DNA from: Chryseobacterium paridis
GTDB lineage: Bacteria; Bacteroidota; Bacteroidia; Flavobacteriales; Weeksellaceae
Direction of reading: 5' to 3'
Assembly: GCF_016595215.1 (NCBI RefSeq)
Contig: NZ_JAENHK010000005.1
Coordinates: 326,605-390,604, forward strand
DNA: 64,000 nucleotides
A program made the position numbers and the translations under genes. Under the pieces are notes generated by a model. That model had not been told where the DNA came from. It searched no databases and saw only the letters and a program-made list of their open reading frames with translations. Numbering within the stretch: position 1 is the first letter of the stretch; each line of letters starts with the position of its first letter. Of this stretch, positions 40,065 through 49,629 are shown in pieces.

Positions 40065-43000
40065 ATGATTCCAATTCAACTAACAATAGAAGGTTTATAT
40101 TCTTATCAGGAGCGCCAGACGATTGATTTCAGAAACCTTACGAATGCTGGACTATTTGGAATTTTTGGTTCTGTTGGCTCTGGAAAGTCATCTATCCTTG
40201 AGGCTATTTCTTTCGCATTATATGGAGAAACAGAACGCTTGAATATGCGTGATAAAAGGGCTTACAATATGATGAATCTCAAATCGAATACTTCCTATAT
40301 TGAGTTCGATTTTGTTCATGAAAATAAGTTATTCCGTGCCACAAGAGATTTTAAAAGAAACTCAAAAAAATTCGATGATGTAAAACCTTCTTCTGTTACC
40401 TTTTATGAAAGTAAAAGTGAAAAATGGATCCCACTCGATCATTCAGATGCAGAACAAATTATAGGATTGAGCTATGCCAACTTTAAGCGTACGATTATTA
40501 TTCCACAAGGTCAGTTTAAAGAATTTTTAGAACTGGGAGCTACAGAAAGGACAAACATGATGAAGGAGATCTTTAATCTCCAGAGATTTGATCTTCAAAA
40601 TAATATATCGATTTTAAATGCTAAGAACCGATCTGAGCTGGATCAGTTACAGGGTGAACTAAAAGGCTTTGAAGAAATAACGGATGAGCAGATTAATCAT
40701 CAAAAAGAAAATCTCAAAGAAGAACAGCAAAAATTCAATGAGATTAAAAAAGAGCACCAGTTGATTTCAGAAAGATATCAACAGCTAAAAAATTTAAAAT
40801 CTGATTTTGAAAGTCTACAACAAAAGAAAGAGACTTTTGAAAAGCTCTCCTCTGAAAAAATAAAAATTGATGAACTAGAGAAGAAAACAAACAGCTATGA
40901 AACTGTTTTCAGGATTTTCAATCCTTTATTGAATGAAAAAAAGAAGCTCTTGGATGAAATTTCAGCAAGAAAAAAAGAACAGGAAACTCATATAAAATCG
41001 ACAGAAGAAACCGAGAAAAATTTCATTGCCATACAAGAACAACTTCAGTCAATCCAACCTCAATTTGATGCATTAGGACAATCCAAAATACAAGAGAGTG
41101 ATTTAGACCTTATATTGCAAATGCTGAAATTTTCGGGAGAGATCAAAGCTCTTGAGGAGAGAACGCAGAAAGGTTCTGAAAAAGTACATGAGGTTGAGGA
41201 AAAACAAAAGATTAGCCAGAAAAGAATAAATGATTTGGGTAAAGAAATAGAGACTTTGAAACCAAAAAGAATTGAGGCTAATTTATTGATCAATGTTGGA
41301 AATTGGTTTCTACAGAAAAGAAATATAACTGATCTCCAGCATAAGCAGACACAAAAGCTGATTCAACAAAATGATCTGATTGTAAAAACTTTAGAAGAAC
41401 TAAAAACTTTTAATATTGATCCAGCAAGCTTCAGAGAAGATTTTAAGTTGAAAAATGAGTCTTTAGAAGCTAACAAAAAAGAATTAATACAAAAGTTTGA
41501 TCAACTAAAAATTCAAAAAGAACTATCGCGTTTTGCTAATGAGTTGCATGATGGTGAATCCTGTCCTCTTTGTGGATCTCTGGAACATCCTAATATTGGT
41601 GAATTTCATAATATCGATGCTGAACTCAATGATATTCATGAGAAAATACAAGCTATTGACAATGATATAGTAAAAACTCAAAAGCATATTACGGAAATTG
41701 AAAAAATTCTGGACCGTAAAAAGATTTTTGAAGATCAGCTACAAACAGAACAGAACGTTTTAAATCAACTTCAAAAAGATATACAGTCCCATCACCAAAA
41801 TTTCATATGGAAGAGCTTTAATCCCGAGGATGAAAATGACTTTGAATTTAAACGTCAACAATCATCTACTATAGAAAAGCAGATCGAAAAGATCAATCAA
41901 TCTGTTTTAGAAGAAAGAGAAGCTTTTGAGAAAGAGCAGGAAAATCTGGGGAAATATAAAAAAGCACTGGATGAGTTTAAATTAGAAGAAGCGAAAAAAG
42001 AAGAGCAGATCAATACGAATCGTTCTAATTTAAAGAATTTAAACTGGGATGATTATAGAGAAAGATCATATCCGGAGGTTCAGGAAATTCATCAAAAATT
42101 AATTGCGTCCAATCTTGAAGTTGAAAAAACTTATCAGACTTTAATAGCTAAAGAAAAGGAGACAGCTCCAAAATTAGCAGAGCAAAAAGCGATTGTTACT
42201 CAATTGAATATCAGGATTTCTGAACTGGAAAAAGAGATCACTTCTAATGAAAATTCTTTCCAATCAGCTTTGATGCAACACGGTTTTGTAGCGTTCATAG
42301 ATGTTCAGAATATCTTAGCAGATGAAATTTTAGTTGATGAAACTAAAAATCAAATCCAACAGTTCAGGATTCAATTTGAAACATTAAAAAATGGAATTCA
42401 GGAATTAGAAGAAAAACTGAAAGATTTTTCATTTGACAAAGAGCAGTTCAATTCGGTTGAAGAACAATTTAAAACTTTTGAAACTATATTAAAACAAGCT
42501 AATGATTCTGTTGTAAAAGCCATTTCAGAAATTGAAAGGCTTGAAAAAGAATTTAAAAAGAAAGAAGCACTTTTGAAAAATCTTGGTGAGCTTCAGAAAA
42601 GATCTGATAATTTAAAAGTGATGACCAATTTATTTAAAGCTGCTGGTTTTGTTCAATATGTTTCATCCATTTATCTGAGACAATTATGCGATCATGCGAA
42701 TGTCCGATTTCATAGAATGACCCGAAACCAATTAAGTCTCCAATTAAATGAAAACAATGATTTTGAAATCATCGATTATCTAAACGAAGGAAGAACCAGA
42801 AGTGTAAAGACTTTATCCGGTGGACAGGCATTTCAGGTATCATTAAGTTTGGCATTAGCTTTAGCAGAGAGCGTACAGGCTACTTCAAAAGCAGATAAAA
42901 ATTTCTTCTTTATAGATGAAGGTTTTGGAACTCAGGATCTGGAATCAGTGAATATTGTTTTTGAAACCCTGATGAGTTTACAAAAAGAGAATAGAATCGT

Positions 43001-43100
43001 TGGAATCATCTCCCACGTAGAAGAACTTAAAGAAAAGATTCCTGTTTCATTAAGTATTGTAAAAGATGAAGAGCGTGGAAGTCTTATAGAAATATTATAA
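40065..43100 (+). CDS. sbcC: SbcC, Rad50-type ATPase subunit of SbcCD
   Basis: The 1011-residue SMC-like ATPase has Walker A GSVGSGKS at residues 35-42, a long coiled coil (about 190-850) with the zinc-hook Cys500-Pro-Leu-Cys503 at its tip, the ABC signature LSGGQAFQVSL (Ser918-Gly919-Gly920) and Walker B FFFIDEGFGTQD (Asp951-Glu952). SbcC dimerises through the hook, and ATP turnover feeds DNA to SbcD for cleavage. Start chosen at the ATG two bases after the sbcD stop. Length is usual for SbcC. Confidence 0.96.
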   Translation: MIPIQLTIEGLYSYQERQTIDFRNLTNAGLFGIFGSVGSGKSSILEAISFALYGETERLNMRDKRAYNMMNLKSNTSYIEFDFVHENKLFRATRDFKRNSKKFDDVKPSSVTFYESKSEKWIPLDHSDAEQIIGLSYANFKRTIIIPQGQFKEFLELGATERTNMMKEIFNLQRFDLQNNISILNAKNRSELDQLQGELKGFEEITDEQINHQKENLKEEQQKFNEIKKEHQLISERYQQLKNLKSDFESLQQKKETFEKLSSEKIKIDELEKKTNSYETVFRIFNPLLNEKKKLLDEISARKKEQETHIKSTEETEKNFIAIQEQLQSIQPQFDALGQSKIQESDLDLILQMLKFSGEIKALEERTQKGSEKVHEVEEKQKISQKRINDLGKEIETLKPKRIEANLLINVGNWFLQKRNITDLQHKQTQKLIQQNDLIVKTLEELKTFNIDPASFREDFKLKNESLEANKKELIQKFDQLKIQKELSRFANELHDGESCPLCGSLEHPNIGEFHNIDAELNDIHEKIQAIDNDIVKTQKHITEIEKILDRKKIFEDQLQTEQNVLNQLQKDIQSHHQNFIWKSFNPEDENDFEFKRQQSSTIEKQIEKINQSVLEEREAFEKEQENLGKYKKALDEFKLEEAKKEEQINTNRSNLKNLNWDDYRERSYPEVQEIHQKLIASNLEVEKTYQTLIAKEKETAPKLAEQKAIVTQLNIRISELEKEITSNENSFQSALMQHGFVAFIDVQNILADEILVDETKNQIQQFRIQFETLKNGIQELEEKLKDFSFDKEQFNSVEEQFKTFETILKQANDSVVKAISEIERLEKEFKKKEALLKNLGELQKRSDNLKVMTNLFKAAGFVQYVSSIYLRQLCDHANVRFHRMTRNQLSLQLNENNDFEIIDYLNEGRTRSVKTLSGGQAFQVSLSLALALAESVQATSKADKNFFFIDEGFGTQDLESVNIVFETLMSLQKENRIVGIISHVEELKEKIPVSLSIVKDEERGSLIEIL

Positions 43101-43121
43101 AGCTCCTCTTCCACTTTTAAT

Positions 43122-43160
43122 AAATAAACCTCCATTGAATCGCTCAATGGAGGTTTATTT
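43122..43160. terminator. Bidirectional terminator
   Basis: Perfect 17-bp arms AAATAAACCTCCATTGA / TCAATGGAGGTTTATTT between the convergent sbcC and oxidoreductase genes. Confidence 0.92.
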
Positions 43161-43163
43161 ATT

Positions 43164-44189
43164 TTACAAAGATTTCACTTTCGGTAATACTTCTTTACCA
43201 AACAATTCTATGGATTTCATCATCAAATGATGATCAGGATCTCCAACATCCATGTGCCCGACAAATCTTGTAATTCCAAAAATCTCTTTCATGTATGCAA
43301 TTTTATCATACACCTCAGTTGGGCTTCCAATAAACAAGGCACCATCTTTACTTCGTCCCCCCTCATATTGTGCTTTGGTGTAAGGAGCCCATCCTCTTGA
43401 AGACCCTATCCTATCCATCTGTGACTTGTAGTTATTAAAATAACCATCTATCACATTCTGATCATCACTCACAAAGGTATGAGAATGAATTGCAATCTGC
43501 ATTTTTGAAACATCATGTCCGGCTGCCTTATATTCCTGCTTATAGAATTCTATCAAATTCTTAAACTGAATCGGCATACCTCCAATAATAGCCACCACCA
43601 AAGGCATTCCCAATTTAGCGGCACTTAAAACTGATTGCGGGGTTCCACCAACAGCTCTCCAGATGGATAGCTTCCCATCATTCTTTGCCCTTGGATATAC
43701 CGTTTGATTCTGCATCGGTGCACGAAGTTCTCCTGACCACGAAACGTTTTCTTCTGAATTTATCTTTAATAGTAAGTCTAACTTTTCATCAAAGAGTTGT
43801 TCATAATCATTAAGAGAATATCCATACAGTGGAAAGGATTCAATAAAGCTTCCTCTTCCTACAAATATCTCAGCCCGTCCATCGGAAATTAAGTCCAATG
43901 TTGAAAAATCTTCATATACTTTTACAGGCTCTGATGAACTTAAAACGGTAACTCCACTCGCCAATTTAATATTTTTAGTAATACTTGCCGCTGCTGCTAA
44001 AACCATTTCCGGAGAGGAAACTGCATAATCAGGACGATGGTGTTCTCCCATTGCAAAAACATCAATTCCAACCTCATCCATTAATTTTACCTGTTCCAGA
44101 ATTTCTCTGATCTTTACTCCTGCATCTTTGTATTTTCCTGTTGTTTGGTCGAAAGCTAAATCGCCAAACATTCCAATTCCTAATTCCAT
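43164..44189 (-). CDS. LLM-class (luciferase-like) flavin oxidoreductase
   Basis: The 341-residue protein has the bacterial luciferase-like fold: MELGIGMFGDLAFDQ, VFAMGEHHRPDYAVSSPEMVLAAAASITKNIKLASGVTVLSSSEPVKVYEDFSTLDLISDGRAEIFVGRGSF and the late FIGSPTEVYDKIAYMKEIFGI. These enzymes use reduced flavin and oxygen on small molecules; substrate unknown. The ATG at 44189 gives the family start MELGIGMFG; an upstream in-frame start at 44228 adds a non-conserved segment. A TATTTTTG element lies at 44211-44218 (minus). Cytoplasmic. Confidence 0.9.
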   Translation of the reverse strand: MELGIGMFGDLAFDQTTGKYKDAGVKIREILEQVKLMDEVGIDVFAMGEHHRPDYAVSSPEMVLAAAASITKNIKLASGVTVLSSSEPVKVYEDFSTLDLISDGRAEIFVGRGSFIESFPLYGYSLNDYEQLFDEKLDLLLKINSEENVSWSGELRAPMQNQTVYPRAKNDGKLSIWRAVGGTPQSVLSAAKLGMPLVVAIIGGMPIQFKNLIEFYKQEYKAAGHDVSKMQIAIHSHTFVSDDQNVIDGYFNNYKSQMDRIGSSRGWAPYTKAQYEGGRSKDGALFIGSPTEVYDKIAYMKEIFGITRFVGHMDVGDPDHHLMMKSIELFGKEVLPKVKSL

Positions 44190-44210
44190 ATTGTATTTTT
44201 TAAACTTGAT

Positions 44211-44218
44211 CAAAAATA
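44211..44218 (-). promoter_or_regulatory. -7 element of the LLM oxidoreductase gene
   Basis: TATTTTTG on the minus strand, 21 bases before the ATG at 44189; an upstream start at 44228 would be cut off by it. Confidence 0.45.
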
Positions 44219-44277
44219 CAGCAATCAAAAATCAAAAACATTGATCAATGGTAAGAATGGAAATAGGTGCTCTAAAG

Positions 44278-44306
44278 AAAAAAATCCAACCTCATCGGTT
44301 GGATTT
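44278..44306 (-). terminator. Terminator of the S9 peptidase gene
   Basis: AAATCCAACC / GGTTGGATTT stem with a T-run on the minus strand, just after the S9 peptidase stop. Confidence 0.88.
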
Positions 44307-44309
44307 AAC

Positions 44310-46448
44310 TTATTTTTTCAGATTCTGATCAAAATAATCTGTAATCTTTTGCATCAAATGTACTCTGTCTTTCCCGATTACATTGTGAGGATGTCCGGGG
44401 TATACAAAGTAATCTAACTGGACTCCGTTATCAACCGCAGATTTGATAAATTTAATTGAATGCTGCCAAACTACAACGTCATCTTGTGCACCATGGATCA
44501 TTAAAAGTTTGCCTTTAAGATTTTGAACTTTATCCAATAAATTTGCTTTTGCATATCCTTCAGGGTTTTCCTGTGGCGTATCCATGTATCTTTCACCATA
44601 CATGATCTCATACATTTTCCAATCAATAACAGGTCCTCCTGCGACTCCAACTTTGAAAACATCGGGTTTGCGAAGCATAAAACTTGTTGTCATAAATCCA
44701 CCAAAACTCCATCCATGAATTCCCATTCTCTCAGCATCTACGTAAGGAAGTGACTTTAAATATTCTACCCCTTTCATTTGATCATCCATTTCGGTAGTTC
44801 CCAGATTTCTAAATATTGCCTGCTCAAATTTCAATCCACGGTTTGAAGAACCTCTTCCGTCCATAGTGAAAATAATGTATCCATTCTGAGCCATATATTC
44901 GTACCACAGATTTCCGGATGCAGGAAAAGTATTGGTGATCAACTGGATATTGGGTCCATTGTATAAATAAACGATGACCGGATATTTTTTATTAGAATCG
45001 AAATTCGTTGGAAGAATAATTTTCCCATATAAGGAAGTCCCATCGTCAGCTTTCAGATTTACATTTTTAATCTCTGGTCGCTGATAGTTCTTCAATGTAT
45101 TTTCAGCGGTAAGGATGTTCGTGTATTTTAGGGTGTTTGTATTAATTATATTCCCTACCCTAGGTGTATTGGCATTAGCATATACATCAAATAAATAGTT
45201 TCCATCACTACTCAGAACCCCCGTATGCATTCCTTCTGCATTATCCAATCTCTGCATTTTAAAGTTCGTCCAGTTGATCTTATACAAATGTCTTTCAAGT
45301 GGAGTCTCTTTTGTTGAAACAAAATAAATTTCTTTTTTCTTTTCGTTAAAACCTAATATATCGGTAACCAACCAATCGCCTTTCGTTATTTGAGAAATCA
45401 ATCCTTTTTCTAAACTATAATGGAATAGATGATTGTAACCACTTCTCTGGCTCTGCCAAATAAAATCAGTATTGGATTTCGGAAAAAACACAAGTGGATG
45501 CTGAGGCTGCACATATTTATCATTTGTTTCTTCAAACAGGGTTTTAACAAAACTTCCCGTTGCAGCATCATATTGATTCATTTTTAAATGGTTCTGACCT
45601 CTGTTTAAAACACCAACAAAGATATATTTAGAATCCGGGCTCCAGGTAATCGCAGTTAGGTATTGGTCCTTCTCTCCTTCAATCTTTAAAAAAGTGGTGG
45701 ATTGATCTTTAATGTTATAAACACCCAAAGTCACCTGGTGTGATACACCTCCTGCCATCGGATATTTTACATTGTGATTTACAGCTGGTGTTACAGACCA
45801 GTCGATTACAGGATAATCAGCAACCATAGTCTGATCCATTCTGTAAAAAGCTACAGACCCAGAATTTGGAGCCGGGAAAATTCCTGTGTCAATTCCAAAT
45901 TCATTTCTGTGAACAGCCTGCCCATTAATGATATTTTCATCTGCATCATTGGTGACAGCAACAGATTTCCCATTTCTATTAACGTATAAATTATTTTTAA
46001 CGGTATAAGCCAGGGTTTGGTTATCTTCAAAAACTCTTATATTGGATGCGTCTTCATTAAGTGCTGAAGTAGTTTTTACTTTCCAGTCATTTCCTGATTT
46101 TTCAACCCAGAACATTTGATTGTCAGCATTAAAATACCCGTTGGAGTTATTTAGGAATTTAACCGTTGGAACTGCATTTAGTTTATTTGTTGATAATTGT
46201 TTGTTTAATTGATTCAGGGATAATAATGTATCCTGTTTATTAGATTTTAGATCTGTAATCAGGTATCCTCCTTTTACAGCCTGAATATAAGATTTTCCGT
46301 CTTCAGTCCATGAAAACTGGGAGATATTCTTTACTGCCAAATTAGTTCTTAAACCATTTACAGCCTCCGCCATTGTAAATTTTTGAGTCTGAGCAAAAAC
46401 CGATCCGCTCAAAACCACCATCAATAAAGTAAACTTATGTAATTTCAT
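44310..46448 (-). CDS. S9 prolyl peptidase (DPP IV / PtpA type)
   Basis: The 712-residue exported peptidase has a Sec signal (1-19, ...SGSVFAQ), a DPPIV-type beta-propeller (about 40-440) containing VHRNEFGIDTG with the Glu motif that binds the substrate N-terminus, and an alpha/beta-hydrolase domain: catalytic Ser in GIHGWSFGGFMT, Asp in GAQDDVV, His in PGHPHNVIG. It removes N-terminal di- or tripeptides after Pro from peptides in the periplasm, and feeds peptide use. It is monocistronic. Whether it is a dipeptidyl or tripeptidyl enzyme cannot be told by eye. Confidence 0.93.
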   Translation of the reverse strand: MKLHKFTLLMVVLSGSVFAQTQKFTMAEAVNGLRTNLAVKNISQFSWTEDGKSYIQAVKGGYLITDLKSNKQDTLLSLNQLNKQLSTNKLNAVPTVKFLNNSNGYFNADNQMFWVEKSGNDWKVKTTSALNEDASNIRVFEDNQTLAYTVKNNLYVNRNGKSVAVTNDADENIINGQAVHRNEFGIDTGIFPAPNSGSVAFYRMDQTMVADYPVIDWSVTPAVNHNVKYPMAGGVSHQVTLGVYNIKDQSTTFLKIEGEKDQYLTAITWSPDSKYIFVGVLNRGQNHLKMNQYDAATGSFVKTLFEETNDKYVQPQHPLVFFPKSNTDFIWQSQRSGYNHLFHYSLEKGLISQITKGDWLVTDILGFNEKKKEIYFVSTKETPLERHLYKINWTNFKMQRLDNAEGMHTGVLSSDGNYLFDVYANANTPRVGNIINTNTLKYTNILTAENTLKNYQRPEIKNVNLKADDGTSLYGKIILPTNFDSNKKYPVIVYLYNGPNIQLITNTFPASGNLWYEYMAQNGYIIFTMDGRGSSNRGLKFEQAIFRNLGTTEMDDQMKGVEYLKSLPYVDAERMGIHGWSFGGFMTTSFMLRKPDVFKVGVAGGPVIDWKMYEIMYGERYMDTPQENPEGYAKANLLDKVQNLKGKLLMIHGAQDDVVVWQHSIKFIKSAVDNGVQLDYFVYPGHPHNVIGKDRVHLMQKITDYFDQNLKK

Positions 46449-46467
46449 TGTATAAAATTGAATCCCT

Positions 46468-46475
46468 CAAAAGTA
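46468..46475 (-). promoter_or_regulatory. -7 element of the S9 peptidase gene
   Basis: TACTTTTG on the minus strand, 19 bases before the ATG; exact TAnnTTTG match. Confidence 0.5.
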
Positions 46476-46614
46476 AGAAATAAAAATCACCCGTTAAGAA
46501 ATGTTAAAATAAAAACATTCATAAAATGATATTATTATGTTAATTAAATAATTACTTAACTTAATGTCTGGATTTTTTTGGAGGTTGACGGTTTCTGGTT
46601 GACAGTTGCAAGTT

Positions 46615-46642
46615 GAGATTGCTTCGCTTTGCTCGCAATGAC
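46615..46642. repeat. Palindromic word GAGATTGCTTCG...CGCAATGAC
   Basis: ATTGC and GCAAT arms around TTCGCTTTGCTC. The same type of word (CATTGCGAG...GAAGCAATC) is dispersed in many bacterial genomes as a short repeat. No gene is seen in 46476-46855 apart from promoter sequences. Confidence 0.6.
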
Positions 46643-46647
46643 AAATA

Positions 46648-46736
46648 TCCTAGCCCTGATAGTAACGGTTACCCCACAGCAAGGGAAGGGAAAGCTTTGG
46701 AGCGAGGAGTAAAAGTGTATAGCAGGAAATAGCTCC
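46648..46736. repeat. Flavobacterial intergenic element, TCCTAGCCCTGATAG...AGGAAATAGCTCC
   Basis: The two ends match, from memory, a frequent intergenic element of Flavobacterium and Chryseobacterium genomes; the middle is more GC-rich than the flanks. Inverse symmetry TCC...GGA words suggests an RNA hairpin. The mobility or role is unknown. Confidence 0.6.
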
Positions 46737-46796
46737 AAAACCATATTCCTAATATGAATAAATCATTAAACCTTATTTCTTATCCTATATCAATGA

Positions 46797-46824
46797 TTTG
46801 TACCTAATCCTTAGTGTAGATTTG
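46797..46824 (+). promoter_or_regulatory. Promoter of the YceI gene
   Basis: TTTG at 46797-46800, 16 bases, then TAGATTTG at 46817-46824; the ATG lies 31 bases later. Confidence 0.55.
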
Positions 46825-46855
46825 CATTATAAATAACAATAAAAAATACAAGACA

Positions 46856-47368
46856 ATGGCAACAAAATGGAATTTAGACCCAGCACATAGTGAAATTACT
46901 TTTAAAGTAAAACACATGATGATCTCTAACATCAAAGGAAATTTCACCAACTTCAACGCAGAAATCGAAGCTGAAGATGATACTTTTGCTAATGCAAAAA
47001 CAACAGCTACAATTCAGACTAATTCAATTGCTACTCATAATGTAGACAGAGATAACCATTTAAAAGGTGAAGAGTTTTTCAATGCTGAACTGAATCCTAC
47101 AATTACGTTTGAGTCTCAGGCATTGAATGGAGATATTACGGGAAATCTAACAATCAACGGAATTACTAAGCCTGTAACTCTTGATGTGGATTTTAACGGA
47201 ATTAATGTTGACCCTTGGGGAAATACTAAAGCAGGTTTCTCTTTTGAGGGTAAGATTAATAGAAAAGACTTCGGATTAAACTGGAATGCAGCTCTTGAAG
47301 CAGGAGGTGTAATGGTAAGTGAAGAAGTAAAATTAGCTGGAGATTTGCAGTTTGTAAAACAGGCATAA
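46856..47368 (+). CDS. YceI-family lipocalin-like protein
   Basis: A 170-residue YceI protein: WNLDPAHSEITFKVKHMMISNIKGNF at the start, DRDNHLKGEEFFNAELNPTITFES and ITKPVTLDVDFNG, then GKINRKDFGLNWN. The beta-barrel binds polyprenoid-like lipids or amphiphiles. Unlike most YceI proteins it lacks a signal peptide and begins directly with the domain, so a cytoplasmic location is likely. It has its own promoter and terminator. Role in stress or lipid binding inferred from family. Confidence 0.93.
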   Translation: MATKWNLDPAHSEITFKVKHMMISNIKGNFTNFNAEIEAEDDTFANAKTTATIQTNSIATHNVDRDNHLKGEEFFNAELNPTITFESQALNGDITGNLTINGITKPVTLDVDFNGINVDPWGNTKAGFSFEGKINRKDFGLNWNAALEAGGVMVSEEVKLAGDLQFVKQA

Positions 47369-47386
47369 TTTTCATTTATACATATC

Positions 47387-47424
47387 AAAAGGTTCAGGGA
47401 TTTTCTAAAAACCTTGAACCTTTT
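47387..47424 (+). terminator. Terminator of the YceI gene
   Basis: AAAAGGTTCA / TGAACCTTTTT stem with a long loop between YceI and the dioxygenase gene. Confidence 0.85.
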
Positions 47425-47443
47425 TCTTTAATATCATGTTACT

Positions 47444-48271
47444 ATGAACCTTAACGATCTCCAAAATATCAGTGACAATTTTCAAAGCACTCAAAGAATG
47501 CCCGTTTTATTTCTTGGGCACGGCTCTCCAATGAATGCCATTGAAGAAAACCAATTTGTACAAGGATTCAGAAAAGCAGCTACTGAAATACCAAAACCTA
47601 ATGCTATTTTATGTATTTCCGCTCATTGGTACACAGCAGGAACTTATGTGACTGCAATGGATATGCCCCGAACCATTCATGATTTCGGAGGTTTTCCCAA
47701 AGCATTATTCGACGTGGAATACCCTGCTCCCGGAAGTCCTGAATTAGCTAAGGAAACTGTGGAAATTTTAGCTCCTGTTTTGGTTGAAGAGGATCATAAC
47801 TGGGGGTTGGATCATGGTGCATGGTCGGTTATTAAACATATGTATCCGGATGCAGATATCCCTGTTATTCAATTGAGCATTGATTATACAAAACCTCCGC
47901 AATATCATTTTGACCTGGCACAGAAATTAAATAAGCTTCGTGAAAAAGGTATCTTAATTATTGGAAGTGGAAATATTGTTCATAATCTACGTTTAATTGA
48001 TTGGAGGAATATCAATACTGTTGGAGCTGGCTGGGATTGGGCTGTGGAAGCCAGAGAAAAAACCAATAACTGGCTTCTTGACGGGAATTTTCAAAATATC
48101 ATTGATTATCAGAAACAAGGCACTTCTTTACAATATGCCGTACCGACTCCTGATCATTATCTTCCACTGGTTTATAGTTTGGGATTAAAAAATAAATCTG
48201 AAGAGCTTAGGTTATTCAATGACGAATTGATAGGCGGTTCTTTGAGTATGACGAGTGTTAGAATTGGATAA
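47444..48271 (+). CDS. ygiD: 4,5-DOPA-extradiol-type dioxygenase (YgiD)
   Basis: The 275-residue protein of the LigB-like extradiol dioxygenase family has LFLGHGSPMNAIEEN near residues 22-36, ISAHWYTAGTYVT with metal His, WGLDHGAWSVIKHMYPDADIPVIQLSID near 122-149 and GSGNIVHNLR near 175-184. It would cleave catechol-type rings with a metal and oxygen; homologues act on L-DOPA. Cytoplasmic. It lies 75 bases after YceI behind a terminator, and nothing near it points to a pathway. Confidence 0.92.
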   Translation: MNLNDLQNISDNFQSTQRMPVLFLGHGSPMNAIEENQFVQGFRKAATEIPKPNAILCISAHWYTAGTYVTAMDMPRTIHDFGGFPKALFDVEYPAPGSPELAKETVEILAPVLVEEDHNWGLDHGAWSVIKHMYPDADIPVIQLSIDYTKPPQYHFDLAQKLNKLREKGILIIGSGNIVHNLRLIDWRNINTVGAGWDWAVEAREKTNNWLLDGNFQNIIDYQKQGTSLQYAVPTPDHYLPLVYSLGLKNKSEELRLFNDELIGGSLSMTSVRIG

Positions 48272-48330
48272 AAATAATCGGATATCTTTCTTCTTTTTTT
48301 ATCACTATAAATTTAGTAATATTGTTTACC

Positions 48331-49500
48331 ATGAAAAAAACAATAGTACTCCTTTTAGTCATTATTCCCTTCTACTTTTCTATTGCTCAAATCATTAAAG
48401 GAAAAGTTCTTAATGAAATCGATCAACCGATTCCCAATACCACCATTTACCTTGACGGAACAACTATAGGAACTACCTCTAAGGAAGACGGTAGTTTTAT
48501 GCTTGATCTATCTTCCAAAAAAAATGCGAATCTGGTTTTTCAAAAAGAAAACTATGAGACTCTTTCCACATCTATTACAGATGTACTAAACAAAACGTTA
48601 AAGGTGGTTCTAATGAAAGCCAAAACGATTGAAGAAGTCCAAATAGTTCCTTATACGGAGGAGTCCTACAAGAACTTTATCAATTATTTTTTGGATACTT
48701 TCATCGGTTATGATAAGGAAAATGTGAGGATCAGGAATCAAAGAACTCTAAAGTTTTCATATGACAAAAAGAATAAAATTCTCAATGTAAAAGCCCCTAA
48801 AACACTGATCATTGAAAATAAGAATCTGGGATATGAAATCGAATATAATCTTATAGGCTTCTCTGCCGATTTTAATGCTAATATGTTCAATTATATGGGA
48901 ACAAGCTTTTTCAAAAAAACAAAAAACACGGATCGGATAAAACTCAATAGGATGAATGCATACGAAGGCAGTATGCTGCACTTTTTTCGCTGTGTATTTC
49001 AAAAGACAGTTTCCGAAGATGGTTTTATAGTCAATAAAGTTATTGAAGTCCCTAACCCAAAATATCCCACAGAAGATGAGTTGAGCAAGCTTACGAATTT
49101 CAGGGAAATGGTTAAAAATTCCAGAAATATAAAAATACCAGAAGATATTAGCGAAATTATAAGTAGGAAGAATAGTGAAAAGCCATACGCACTAGCAATT
49201 ACCAAGCTTAAAATACCGATTTCGGATTATTCCACCAGAAACGAAAACAATGTTTTTTTCAGCTTTCCAGATATGCTCCAGGTAAATTACATCAAGTATT
49301 TTTATGAATTAAAAAATAAACAATTCGTAAAAAATACCATTCCTGTAGCATTATCTTCTTATTTGCGCTCAGAAGGAGAAACTTTTGAAGTTTCTAAAGA
49401 AGGAAATATTACTCCTCCTGAACAACTCATCAATCAAGGTGACTTTTCAAAAAACAGGATTGAAAATATGCTTCCCCTAGATTATCAGTTAGGGGATTAA
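48331..49500 (+). CDS. Carboxypeptidase-regulatory-like secreted protein
   Basis: The 389-residue protein starts with a Sec signal (MKKTIVLLLVIIPFYFSIAQ) and a CarboxypepD_reg-like domain (about 20-95: IIKGKVLNEIDQPIPNTTIYLDGTTIGTTSKEDGSFMLDL), the Ig-like module often found at the N-terminus of Bacteroidetes TonB receptors. The following 290 residues are a mixed domain without plug or barrel, so this is not a receptor. It could be a surface or periplasmic protein of the DUF5686-like type; I do not recognise it. The ATG at 48331 is preferred over a TTG at 48322. Confidence 0.8.
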   Translation: MKKTIVLLLVIIPFYFSIAQIIKGKVLNEIDQPIPNTTIYLDGTTIGTTSKEDGSFMLDLSSKKNANLVFQKENYETLSTSITDVLNKTLKVVLMKAKTIEEVQIVPYTEESYKNFINYFLDTFIGYDKENVRIRNQRTLKFSYDKKNKILNVKAPKTLIIENKNLGYEIEYNLIGFSADFNANMFNYMGTSFFKKTKNTDRIKLNRMNAYEGSMLHFFRCVFQKTVSEDGFIVNKVIEVPNPKYPTEDELSKLTNFREMVKNSRNIKIPEDISEIISRKNSEKPYALAITKLKIPISDYSTRNENNVFFSFPDMLQVNYIKYFYELKNKQFVKNTIPVALSSYLRSEGETFEVSKEGNITPPEQLINQGDFSKNRIENMLPLDYQLGD

Positions 49501-49572
49501 TTTTAATGTTGTCAAAAAGTCAGGAGAAAGAAGTTGGAAGTGAATATTCAGTGATTTACTTCTGAAAGCTAT

Positions 49573-49610
49573 AAAAAAGGAAACATCTCAGCTGAGATGT
49601 TTCCTTTTTT
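49573..49610. terminator. Bidirectional terminator
   Basis: Perfect 19-bp arms from AAAAAAGGAAACATCTCAG to its inverse; shared by the regulatory-like gene and the S8 peptidase gene. Confidence 0.93.
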
Positions 49611-49629
49611 ATTTTTAGAGTATATTATT

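Noticed and set aside
46556..46744. Minus-strand frame of 62 codons in the S9/YceI gap
   Set aside because: It is made of the dispersed intergenic elements and has no domain or promoter.
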